Positions 1 to 5,061 of a stretch of DNA of 5,061 nt are shown here, one piece after another. The notes under the pieces were generated by a model. It did no database searches. It was not told the origin of the DNA and was given only the letters and a program-made list of their open reading frames with translations. The number at the start of each line of letters is the position of its first letter. Positions within the stretch are counted from its first letter, which is position 1. A program made the position numbers and the translations under genes. The stretch is from Ferroglobus sp. GTDB taxonomy: Archaea > Halobacteriota > Archaeoglobi > Archaeoglobales > Archaeoglobaceae. The stretch lies in assembly GCA_015523665.1 (NCBI GenBank), contig WAJX01000141.1, positions 1 through 5,061 of the forward strand. Direction: 5' to 3'.

Positions 1-920
1 GAATAACAAGGTTCGGAACTTCATTCGGATTTACAAACTTTGAATTCTCAGCTTGTGCTCAGGGAGCAAGGCCGATAGAGGATGGACTTGTGGCTGCAGC
101 AGCACCATGGATGCCAGAAACTGATATGGGAAATGCTGAAATCTGGGAGATAGTCCTTAACACCGCATCATACCTATATAGAGGTATGATTAGAAATTCT
201 TGCGGACACGGAAAATATATCGGTGGTTCTGGTTGGGGATCTGTATGGTTGGTTTGGAAGCCAAAAGTCTTTACAATTATAGCTAGTGGATCATTTTCAG
301 GAGTTCTAACATATCAACCTTTTGGACTGATGGGAGGCTATCCAGCACCGAGTTGGGCATTTTTTATCATCAGAAATCCTGAAATTTTTGATAGGCTGGT
401 AGAAGGTGAACTTTATCCCGGTGTTATCGAATTGTTCGAATATCTGAGAGAGAAAAATCTTGAAAAAGAGATAGAGATAAGGAAGGGTTTTACAAATTCA
501 AGAATGGCTCAGGATAAAACTGTATTTGGAATTATTTACGGTGGCGCGACAGGTTACGGAGATCCAATAGAAAGAGATCCAGAGAGAGTGGCTGAAGACG
601 TAAACAATGGAATAATTACAAGGGATGTTGCGGAAAAGGTTTACGGGGTTGTTCTTGAATATTATGAAGATCAAAAAAGATACATCGCTAATTTGGAAAA
701 AACTGCTGAAAGGAGGGAGAAGATGAGGGAGGAGAGGAAAAAGAAGGCAAAACCTGTGAAGGAGTGGTGGTATGAAGAGAGAAATAAAATACTTGAGGGG
801 AAACTACCAACACACGCAATAGAGGTTTACAAAGAGTGTATGGAGTTTTCTGAAAAGTTCAGAAAAGAATTTATTGAATTTTGGCAGTTGCCGGAGAATT
901 TTTTAGGAGGTGAGAGTTAA
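1..920 (+). CDS. Hydantoinase B / acetone-carboxylase-alpha-like subunit, C-terminal part (5' end outside window)
   Basis: The reading frame is open from the left edge (first full codon at 3) to TAA at 918-920, leaving about 305 residues. The GTG at 90 is internal: the sequence before it continues the same protein, so it should not be taken as the start. Seen directly: a Gly-rich segment around visible residues 72-82 (CGHGKYIGGSGWG), typical of the conserved core of HyuB proteins, and the family's C-terminal signature GYGDPIERDPERVAEDV at residues 184-200, followed by NGIIT and VYGVVL. After that comes a highly charged, probably helical Lys/Glu/Arg segment (about 218-245) and a tail ending in FWQLPENF. 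Known: HyuB-family proteins are large subunits of ATP-dependent hydantoinases/oxoprolinases and of acetone and acetophenone carboxylases, working with a HyuA-like ATPase subunit. The long tail resembles the carboxylase branch more than hydantoinases, but this is from memory of the family. The partner should lie to the left. The cupin gene begins 3 nt after the stop. Confident of the family, unsure of the substrate. Confidence 0.85.
   Translation, partial: ITRFGTSFGFTNFEFSACAQGARPIEDGLVAAAAPWMPETDMGNAEIWEIVLNTASYLYRGMIRNSCGHGKYIGGSGWGSVWLVWKPKVFTIIASGSFSGVLTYQPFGLMGGYPAPSWAFFIIRNPEIFDRLVEGELYPGVIELFEYLREKNLEKEIEIRKGFTNSRMAQDKTVFGIIYGGATGYGDPIERDPERVAEDVNNGIITRDVAEKVYGVVLEYYEDQKRYIANLEKTAERREKMREERKKKAKPVKEWWYEERNKILEGKLPTHAIEVYKECMEFSEKFRKEFIEFWQLPENFLGGES
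906..913 (+). promoter_or_regulatory. Shine-Dalgarno sequence of the cupin gene
   Basis: GGAGGTGA is an eight-base match to the complement of the archaeal/bacterial 16S rRNA 3' end. It lies inside the last codons of the upstream carboxylase-like gene, 10 nt before GTG 924 and 19 nt before ATG 933. The spacing favours GTG 924 as the cupin start. Confidence 0.75.
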
Positions 921-923
921 GAA

Positions 924-1238
924 GTGATTCCGATGAAAACTAGAGAATTTGAGGTGTATGAAGGAATCAGGCTGAAAGTGCTGATTTCGGGTGATGAAGC
1001 TAGTTTTGACGTATGTTTAATGGAAGTTGAACCAAATACAGAGGCACCATCACACAAACATGAGGTGGATGAAGCGTTTTACATCATTTCTGGGGAGATT
1101 GAATTTAAAATTGAGGAGGAAGAGCAAGTTCTAAAAGCTGATGATTACATTTATGTTCCCAGAAATAAAGTCCACAGTGCGAAGAGTTTTTCAGAAAAAG
1201 TTAAAGCTCTTGTAATACATTTTCCACCAAGATTTTAA
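924..1238 (+). CDS. Small single-domain cupin (cupin_2 family) protein
   Basis: This is a 104-residue protein and consists of one conserved beta-barrel. Cupin motif 1 is intact: H44-x-H46-x3-E50-x6-G57, and motif 2 is P79-x-N-x2-H84. H44, H46, E50 and H84 therefore supply the usual four metal ligands. There is no signal peptide or membrane segment, so it is probably cytoplasmic. The GTG start is chosen because GGAGGTGA lies 10 nt upstream; ATG 933 is an alternative that removes three residues. The gene starts 3 nt after the HyuB-like stop, so the two are almost certainly cotranscribed and translationally linked. Known: small cupins of this kind are metal-binding enzymes (isomerases, decarboxylases, dioxygenases) or sensors, and sequence alone does not separate them. 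Inference: it acts on, or senses, a substrate or product of the adjacent carboxylase/hydantoinase. No specific activity is assigned. Confidence 0.9.
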   Translation: MIPMKTREFEVYEGIRLKVLISGDEASFDVCLMEVEPNTEAPSHKHEVDEAFYIISGEIEFKIEEEEQVLKADDYIYVPRNKVHSAKSFSEKVKALVIHFPPRF

Positions 1239-1282
1239 AAATCAACTGTATCATCTTAATTATTATATCTATAAAAAGTTAA

Positions 1283-1303
1283 TTTTTATTTTCTTATTTT
1301 TTT
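1283..1303 (+). terminator. T-rich tract, probable archaeal terminator for the cupin transcript
   Basis: About 45 nt after the cupin stop the + strand has runs of T5, T4 and T7 separated by single or few other bases. Archaeal intrinsic termination relies on such oligo-T tracts without needing a strong hairpin. The tract overlaps the 3' end of the convergent regulator gene, so the two transcripts end tail to tail. Oligo-T identification is by eye only. Confidence 0.45.
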
Positions 1304-1822
1304 AACAAAGAGTTTATTTTTAGATTCTGATTCTATAACAAAATCTCTCATTCCCAACTGATCCATAACAACCTCAAGAATTCTTTGCAAAGTATCTTTC
1401 AATTCAGCAATATCAAAAATGATGGCATATCCATCTGGAATGTATGAAATCTTGCACCAATTAAGGGTTTCAAAGAATTTCAATAAACTAAATGGGTCGT
1501 CTTTAAATCTAGCATAGTAGTATTTAGCATGTTCCTTACTAATTTCATCCAACCTCTTTGTATATTCGTCTGAGAATTGATTTATCTGCTTTAGAATTAA
1601 TGCGATCCATTCTTTATCAGCGATTATGTGGTCTCCTGGTGTTAACATCTCAACATATGTATTCAATTTTCCAACATCTATATTATTAAAGCGTGCATAG
1701 AAATTAATACTTCTTCTTATCATTTCACTAAAGCTTACGTTTTCAGAGTTTGATACTTTTTCCAAAACAAGATATGTACTCTCGTCTAAGGTAACTGTAA
1801 GTCGTTTAATTTTTCTCGTCAT
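1286..1822 (-). CDS. Ribbon-helix-helix (CopG/MetJ-Arc type) transcriptional regulator with unknown C-terminal domain
   Basis: The protein has 178 residues from ATG 1822. An in-frame TTG at 1840 would add six residues, but it lacks a Shine-Dalgarno sequence, and the TATA-like element fits a transcript starting near 1822. Residues 1-45 form a clear ribbon-helix-helix unit: basic N-terminus, strand KRLTVTLDES (6-15), first helix (16-25), turn with N28-V-S, and second helix with SEMIRRSINFY (32-42). Such proteins bind DNA as dimers through the paired strands, usually at inverted repeats. Residues 46-178 are longer than in minimal CopG proteins: a mostly helical middle (65-105) and a predicted alpha/beta end (about 120-178). 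The latter could be a ligand-binding or oligomerisation domain; I do not recognise it. The gene stands alone between the two catabolic units, on the same strand as the CoA-transferase operon, and probably controls one or both. It looks more AT-rich than its neighbours, which could mean recent acquisition. Confidence 0.8.
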   Translation of the reverse strand: MTRKIKRLTVTLDESTYLVLEKVSNSENVSFSEMIRRSINFYARFNNIDVGKLNTYVEMLTPGDHIIADKEWIALILKQINQFSDEYTKRLDEISKEHAKYYYARFKDDPFSLLKFFETLNWCKISYIPDGYAIIFDIAELKDTLQRILEVVMDQLGMRDFVIESESKNKLFVKKIRK

Positions 1823-1950
1823 CTTTCTGTGTTTATACAATTATTAAAACTTAAAGTTTTGGTTACTTTCTTTGTCAACAGTCCCTCATAATTTTTCGGC
1901 AACTTCTTAACTCTAGAAAGTATGTTACAACCTCCTTTGTTTGACATCAT
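1819..1950 (-). CDS. Possible 43-codon small ORF between the CoA-transferase and regulator genes (doubtful)
   Basis: An ATG at 1950 (a second ATG follows at 1947) opens a frame of 43 codons ending at TGA 1819-1821. The stop overlaps the regulator's ATG as ATGA, an arrangement often seen in translationally coupled genes. The peptide is basic (RVKKLPKNY near the middle), with two cysteines and no recognised motif. Against it: no Shine-Dalgarno sequence stands before 1950, and its last third runs through the TATA-like box and palindrome. The one good ribosome-binding-like sequence, GGAGGT at 1930-1935, lies inside the frame with no usable start at proper spacing. I recognise no homolog. It may equally be chance or the remains of a lost gene. 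Confidence 0.15.
   Translation of the reverse strand: MMSNKGGCNILSRVKKLPKNYEGLLTKKVTKTLSFNNCINTER
1846..1860. repeat. 15-bp perfect palindrome over the regulator's TATA-like box (candidate operator)
   Basis: AAAACTT-A-AAGTTTT is a perfect inverted repeat with 7-bp arms and a 1-bp centre, lying exactly over the BRE/TATA-like element of the ribbon-helix-helix gene. Proteins of that class usually bind such symmetric sites as dimers. A bound dimer here would block TBP/TFB access, giving negative autoregulation. This is inference from position and symmetry. Confidence 0.4.
1848..1862 (-). promoter_or_regulatory. Candidate BRE/TATA promoter of the ribbon-helix-helix regulator
   Basis: Read on the - strand, CCAAAAC (1856-1862, BRE-like purine/A-rich element) is followed directly by TTTAAGTT (1848-1855, archaeal TATA-like). 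The TATA centre is about 30 nt upstream of ATG 1822, so transcription would start only a few nucleotides before the ATG, giving a leaderless or nearly leaderless mRNA, common in archaea. This agrees with the absence of a good Shine-Dalgarno sequence there. AT-rich DNA gives many such matches, so the call is tentative. Confidence 0.4.
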
Positions 1951-1973
1951 GCCTAAAATTGGAATTCTATATC

Positions 1974-2780
1974 TCAGACTTTCATTTTGATTTTTTTCCC
2001 CTTAGTTATAATAAGCCCGTATGGATCTATTTCTTCTCTTAAAACCTTGAGCTCTTCTCTATTTGGTGGTTCAAGCTCTATTACGTCATTAGCAATAAGT
2101 GGCTTAAAACTCATTTCCGACACTACTTCTTCTATACTAAGCCCCCTCAGAACTCCAATTAATCTCATTTGCTTAGTTTTTTCGTCAAAATCAAACATAC
2201 CTTTCGATGTTATCACTCTCCAAGGACCCGCGTTCCTTGGTAAGCCAAACTCTTCTCTGTCTTTCCCATTTATCATATGACCCGGAGAAGTTATAAAATC
2301 GCATCTTTCTACGAATCTCCTACTTTCATGACTCATTACAATTATAGTTTTCCAACAGTAACTAGCCACCTCATTTCCGCCTCCACTGCCTGGAAATCTT
2401 TTCTTTGGTTGTTCATAATTCTCACCAATCATTGTTGAGTTTATATTACCATACTTATCAATTTGAGCAGCTCCAAGCATACCATAATCTATATAGCCAG
2501 CTTGAGCATAGCTAAAGGCGAGACTCATACTGCACCACTGGAGGCTTCGATAAGTATTCTGTGGACCGCCCATGGTACCTCTCAAGAATGGGGTTCTACA
2601 TTGCGGACCTATAGCCCCGAATTCAAAAACTTGAACTATATTTGGAGTATACAACCTCTCAGCGAGTATAGCTACAACTTGTGGTATACCCCAGCCAATG
2701 AATATAGTTTTGTTATCTTCGAGCAATCTTGCTGCTTGGCAAATCATAAATTCTGTGTCTGTAAATTCAACTACAGACAT
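1974..2780 (-). CDS. Family I CoA-transferase, beta subunit (glutaconate CoA-transferase B / IpdB-like)
   Basis: This is a 268-residue protein, the usual size for GctB-type subunits (about 250-270). Visible family motifs are VFEFGAIGPQ (51-60), GMLGAAQIDKYGNINST (100-116), the Gly loop FPGSGGGNEVAS (129-140) and FVERCDFITSPGH (156-168). E53 falls where GctB carries its catalytic glutamate, which forms the glutamyl-CoA thioester in true transferases, so the pair may be a transferase and not a hydrolase of the IpdAB kind. Known: with the alpha subunit it moves CoA between acyl-CoA donors and organic acids in the cytoplasm. ATG 2780 is supported by GGGTGAT five nt upstream. It follows the alpha-subunit gene by 17 nt and is the last gene of the operon; no strong T tract follows it. 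Inference: it activates the acid made by the neighbouring carboxylase-like enzyme. The substrate is unknown, and ring-cleavage roles like IpdAB cannot be excluded. Confidence 0.88.
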   Translation of the reverse strand: MSVVEFTDTEFMICQAARLLEDNKTIFIGWGIPQVVAILAERLYTPNIVQVFEFGAIGPQCRTPFLRGTMGGPQNTYRSLQWCSMSLAFSYAQAGYIDYGMLGAAQIDKYGNINSTMIGENYEQPKKRFPGSGGGNEVASYCWKTIIVMSHESRRFVERCDFITSPGHMINGKDREEFGLPRNAGPWRVITSKGMFDFDEKTKQMRLIGVLRGLSIEEVVSEMSFKPLIANDVIELEPPNREELKVLREEIDPYGLIITKGKKIKMKV

Positions 2781-2785
2781 AATCC

Positions 2786-2792
2786 ATCACCC
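2786..2792 (-). promoter_or_regulatory. Shine-Dalgarno sequence of the CoA-transferase beta gene
   Basis: On the - strand GGGTGAT, a good match to the GGTGAT anti-Shine-Dalgarno complement, ends five nt before ATG 2780. It lies in the 17-nt gap after the alpha-subunit stop and fixes the beta-subunit start. Confidence 0.65.
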
Positions 2793-2797
2793 AGCTC

Positions 2798-3781
2798 TTA
2801 TCTGAATCCTTCCAAAATTTCCGCCTTCCTGACAAGCTCATTTAGCTTTGATATCCCTACCCTTTTGTCTAAAAACTCTTCGTGACTATCAACGCTATAA
2901 ACATAATCCTCAAGATACTTTTGCATTTCATCTTCAGTTGTTATTGAAGTAAGCTTCAAGTAATGTTCTGCATCCATCTCATAATAACCCTGTGTTCCAC
3001 CAGGATAGGCTCCAAAAGGTGCATGAACAACGGCATCAACTAAGTAATATGGGATGATGGTCATGTTTGGATTCTTTCTAAACTCTATCGTTTCTATTAT
3101 CCTTTCAGCTGAAATTATGACTTTTTTAGATGCCATTGCAGTTTCAAGGGTTGCAACAGTAGGACCATAAACTCTTGCATTTCCATAGATATCGGCTTCT
3201 TGTACATGGATGATCGAAACGTCAGGATTTAAAGCAGGAAGCAAAGCAACCGGAATTTCGCTAAAAGGATCTTTGATGATTATAGTTCCAGAGTGTTTTA
3301 TTATGTCTGTTCCTAGCAAGTCTCTAGCAGGTATGAAAGGTATTCCCATGGCCCCAGCCAGCAGTCTGTAGGTCAAACTACCATTGCTCCATTCATAAAG
3401 TTTTACTCTCCCTTTTTCGGCTTCTCCAAGAAGGTATGGAATCCAACCTATAAAACCGACATCTATCTTATCGGCACATCCACCACCAACAAGCAAAGCA
3501 CTTTCGTATAGTGTAAATTTTGCACATACCCAAAGTCTCCTCTTTTCCTGCCTTATTATCTCCCTCAATAAACTTTGGGGACCTCTTGTAAGGCTAGAGA
3601 AATCATAGGCTATGTAATCTCCATTACTAACGAATTTTTTAACCGCCTCTTTTTCTTCCATTAATTTATTTCTTAAGCCCCTATTCTTTTTATTTTTGAC
3701 GAATTCTCTAAAATCGTCTGGTGAGACAAAATGAATTTCTGCCTTTCCTCTATCTAAAATTTCTATCATTCCTGATGCCAT
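2798..3781 (-). CDS. Family I CoA-transferase, alpha subunit (glutaconate CoA-transferase A / IpdA-like)
   Basis: The protein has 327 residues from ATG 3781. GTG 3790 is an alternative that would overlap the previous stop by 4 nt as GTGA and add three residues. ATG 3781 is preferred because GATGTGA sits five nt upstream. Seen: an N-terminal extension with a charged helix (about 20-50), VGGGCADKIDVGFIGW (98-113), YEWSNGSLTYRLLAGAMGIPF (129-149, with E130 near a conserved acidic position of the family), ARDLLGTD (152-159), HVQEADIYGNARVYGP (192-207), and HAPFGAYPGGTQGYY (253-267). All are landmarks of GctA-type subunits. It forms the transferase with the gene immediately downstream, in the normal alpha-beta order. 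The family includes glutaconate CoA-transferase and the ring-opening hydrolase IpdAB of steroid breakdown; position beside HyuB-like genes argues for activation of a carboxylation product, which is inference. Confidence 0.88.
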   Translation of the reverse strand: MASGMIEILDRGKAEIHFVSPDDFREFVKNKKNRGLRNKLMEEKEAVKKFVSNGDYIAYDFSSLTRGPQSLLREIIRQEKRRLWVCAKFTLYESALLVGGGCADKIDVGFIGWIPYLLGEAEKGRVKLYEWSNGSLTYRLLAGAMGIPFIPARDLLGTDIIKHSGTIIIKDPFSEIPVALLPALNPDVSIIHVQEADIYGNARVYGPTVATLETAMASKKVIISAERIIETIEFRKNPNMTIIPYYLVDAVVHAPFGAYPGGTQGYYEMDAEHYLKLTSITTEDEMQKYLEDYVYSVDSHEEFLDKRVGISKLNELVRKAEILEGFR

Positions 3782-3786
3782 ACTTC

Positions 3787-3793
3787 TCACCTC
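3787..3793 (-). promoter_or_regulatory. Probable Shine-Dalgarno sequence deciding the CoA-transferase alpha start
   Basis: GATGTGA differs by one base from the ideal GAGGTGA and ends five nt before ATG 3781. The competing GTG start at 3790 lies inside this element and has only GGGG two nt ahead, too close for normal use. It overlaps the stop codon of the preceding gene. Confidence 0.45.
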
Positions 3794-4743
3794 ACATCCC
3801 CAAATTTCCCCATGAGCTCTCTAATGATGGTTAACCCTCTTACAATTCTGGGTGAGGCATATGGAGGGATCTCTTTCTCAGTCGTGACCATAAACGGTTT
3901 TGTGTGAAAAGAAAACTTATCAAGAATCTCACCAAAAAATATCTCAATCTCCTCTGGTGACTTATGTAAAATATTTAAGGGAAGAGCAAAACCAAGTCTT
4001 TTGAAGTCCAATAAAGGTTCTATGTTTTGTATATCGTTAATAATTAAGCAATCAAAAAGATTTGAGTAAAGAGAGTGTTCAGCAGTTATCACATCTATCA
4101 TTAATCCAGTATTTATACCAAAATACTTTAATGTGTTTAGGATTGTGGAGTATACATCCTCAACGACTTCCATTGATCTTTCTGTGGGTTTAGGTAGTCT
4201 CTCGTTTAAAATTAGTATATCCACATCCAAAGGACCAATAGATCTGATGATTTCCAACGTAAGAAGTTTTGCTATTTCTATAATTTCTAAGCTTTTTTCT
4301 ATATCTTTTATATTTTCGAAATTTATTCCTATCAATTTGGATGTAAGGTTAATTGGACCGTTAATTAATAGCATCAAAGGCACATCTTTTAGCAATATGT
4401 TAAGCCTATTTACGACATCCAAAATAAGCTGAATCTCGGTTTTTTCTGAGAGTCCTTCAGGTAAAATTTTCTGGAAATTCTCTTTTATTTCATACATTTC
4501 TACAGTATTTGATTTAGCCTTATAACCGAGAAGTTTACACTCTAATTCTGGATCCAACCAAGAGACTATTACATCCGTTCTAAAATATTGATGGATGTTT
4601 TTAAGTGCTCTGACGATCTTTGTTGGGTTCCTTAGGTATTCAGAAAGCGAAACATTTTCAACAGTTGCTCCATAAGAAAAAATTAAGGGAGCAAACAAAA
4701 AACCCCTTTCAACCTTTTCAATCCTCTCTTTTGATTTCGCCAT
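3787..4743 (-). CDS. Divergent uroporphyrinogen-decarboxylase-superfamily (UroD/MetE-fold) protein
   Basis: The protein has 318 residues, slightly shorter than typical UroD-like proteins (about 340-360). Similarity is by layout and scattered motifs: an N-terminal APLIFSYGATVENVS (18-32); YLRNPTKIVRAL then FRTDVIVSWLDPELECKLLG (54-73), resembling the 'D...eAealG' region; VPLMLLINGPINLTSKLIG (121-139), matching the 'gPfTlA..l.G' barrel strand; and a C-terminal EKEIPPYASPRIVRGL (289-304), matching the final 'iPp.tP.eNi' segment. Missing: the RQAGR substrate-binding motif of UroD and the H-x-C...C zinc site of corrinoid:CoM methyltransferases; only C69 and C232 are present. It is therefore unlikely to make coproporphyrinogen or to be a standard methyltransferase. 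ATG 4743 follows the HyuB2 stop by 12 nt with only a weak GGGA ahead. Its end meets the CoA-transferase alpha gene, so it belongs to that pathway. The function is unknown; the fold assignment is moderately sure. Confidence 0.6.
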   Translation of the reverse strand: MAKSKERIEKVERGFLFAPLIFSYGATVENVSLSEYLRNPTKIVRALKNIHQYFRTDVIVSWLDPELECKLLGYKAKSNTVEMYEIKENFQKILPEGLSEKTEIQLILDVVNRLNILLKDVPLMLLINGPINLTSKLIGINFENIKDIEKSLEIIEIAKLLTLEIIRSIGPLDVDILILNERLPKPTERSMEVVEDVYSTILNTLKYFGINTGLMIDVITAEHSLYSNLFDCLIINDIQNIEPLLDFKRLGFALPLNILHKSPEEIEIFFGEILDKFSFHTKPFMVTTEKEIPPYASPRIVRGLTIIRELMGKFGDVR

Positions 4744-4755
4744 TTCAAATCCCGT

Positions 4756-5061
4756 TTATGGCCTAATTATTGGTATAACCGGTTTTGCATCAGGCCAGCT
4801 TCCATAGAACTTCAGCACTTCTTCTGGTGGCCTCTTTTTCACCCATCCTTTTATAAACTCCTCGTATGGTTTTCCTCTCAGTAGCCTAGCTTTTTTCTCA
4901 TTCTTTCTCAATTCTTCAGTCCCCTCTTTATCCAATTTCAAAGTTTCTGGATCAAATTTGACCTTGTAAACATTTTTAGCAGTCCATTCTGAGATTATTT
5001 TAGCTTTAAGATCGTTTATAACCATTTCAGGGTCTCTTTCGAGAGGATCGCCGTATCCTGC
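4756..5061 (-). CDS. Second hydantoinase B / acetone-carboxylase-alpha-like subunit, C-terminal end (5' part outside window)
   Basis: The frame is open from the right edge to TAA 4756-4758, giving 101 visible residues. The ATG at 5025 is internal: reading upstream of it to the edge gives AGYGDPLERDPE, the conserved HyuB C-terminal signature, joined in frame. After the signature come NDLKAKIISEWTAKNVY, then DPETLKLD, a Lys/Arg-rich helix, GKPYEEFIKGW and KRPPEEVLKFYGSWPD. The 'NGxxs...YGVV' part common in the family is altered here (KAKIIS, VYKVKF). The tail after the signature is quite unlike that of the + strand HyuB1, so the two are paralogs from different subgroups and not a recent duplication. 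It is the most upstream visible member of the operon leading to the UroD-like and CoA-transferase genes, and a HyuA-like partner should lie further right. Acetone/acetophenone-type carboxylase is favoured over hydantoinase because of the CoA-transferase context, which is inference. Confidence 0.8.
   Translation of the reverse strand, partial: AGYGDPLERDPEMVINDLKAKIISEWTAKNVYKVKFDPETLKLDKEGTEELRKNEKKARLLRGKPYEEFIKGWVKKRPPEEVLKFYGSWPDAKPVIPIIRP

Noticed and set aside
90..92. GTG as a true start of the left HyuB-like gene
   Set aside because: The frame stays open to the window edge and the upstream residues fit the same protein, so the gene is cut by the window and does not start here.
1231..1243. 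GATTTT-A-AAAATC palindrome over the cupin stop codon
   Set aside because: Perfect but only A/T-rich, with no room for a hairpin loop; probably incidental in AT-rich DNA, with the downstream T tract the better terminator candidate.
1922..1990. 22-codon + strand frame beginning MLQPPLFD, in the gap between the regulator and CoA-transferase genes
   Set aside because: Very short, no Shine-Dalgarno sequence, runs into the antisense of the CoA-transferase gene; most likely chance.
1987..2280. 97-codon + strand open frame opposite the CoA-transferase beta gene
   Set aside because: Ser/Leu/Ile-rich translation with no motif, fully antisense to a well-supported gene; a shadow frame.
2463..2885. 140-codon + strand open frame
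   Set aside because: Antisense across the beta/alpha CoA-transferase junction, no family features and no ribosome-binding site; a shadow frame.
4133..4432. 99-codon + strand open frame
   Set aside because: Ser/Ile/Phe-rich, antisense to the UroD-like gene, no motif; a shadow frame.
5023..5025. ATG as a true start for a small 89-residue protein at the right edge
   Set aside because: The in-frame sequence upstream encodes the HyuB signature GYGDPLERDPE, so the small protein is the end of a larger one.
1..5061. CRISPR arrays, tRNA or rRNA genes, insertion sequences
   Set aside because: No spaced direct repeats, tRNA-like cloverleaf, rRNA-like sequence, transposase or terminal inverted repeats were seen on either strand.

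Overview
The window looks like archaeal DNA, AT-rich and tightly packed. Proteins are rich in Lys, Glu and Ile, codons such as AGA and ATA are frequent, starts carry GGTGA-type Shine-Dalgarno sequences, and the one isolated gene has a BRE/TATA-like promoter. An anaerobic, possibly thermophilic, euryarchaeon such as a member of the Archaeoglobales would fit, but that placement is inference and no marker gene is present.

Left part (1-1238, + strand): the 3' part of a hydantoinase B/acetone-carboxylase-alpha-type gene (HyuB1) enters from the left edge. A small single-domain cupin follows 3 nt after its stop codon. A T-rich tract follows the pair.

Middle (1239-1973): a lone ribbon-helix-helix regulator on the - strand has a palindrome sitting on its TATA-like box, which suggests autoregulation. 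The short gap between it and the next gene holds only a weak 43-codon reading frame.

Right part (1974-5061, - strand, read right to left): a compact operon runs HyuB2 C-terminus (cut by the right edge), then a divergent uroporphyrinogen-decarboxylase-fold protein, then both subunits of a family I (glutaconate-type) CoA-transferase. Gaps are 12 nt, about 5 nt (or a 4-nt overlap) and 16-17 nt.

Working model (inference): the HyuB proteins are subunits of ATP-dependent carboxylases of the acetone/acetophenone carboxylase class, whose HyuA-like and small partners lie outside the window. The CoA-transferase would activate the resulting beta-keto acid, or another organic acid, to its CoA thioester for thiolytic cleavage. 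The UroD-like protein lacks the residues that define known UroD or methyl-CoM transferase activity and is the least explained member. Two convergent HyuB-containing units with different companions, separated by a regulator, suggest a ketone, aromatic or cyclic-amide catabolic locus. The sequence alone does not fix the substrate.
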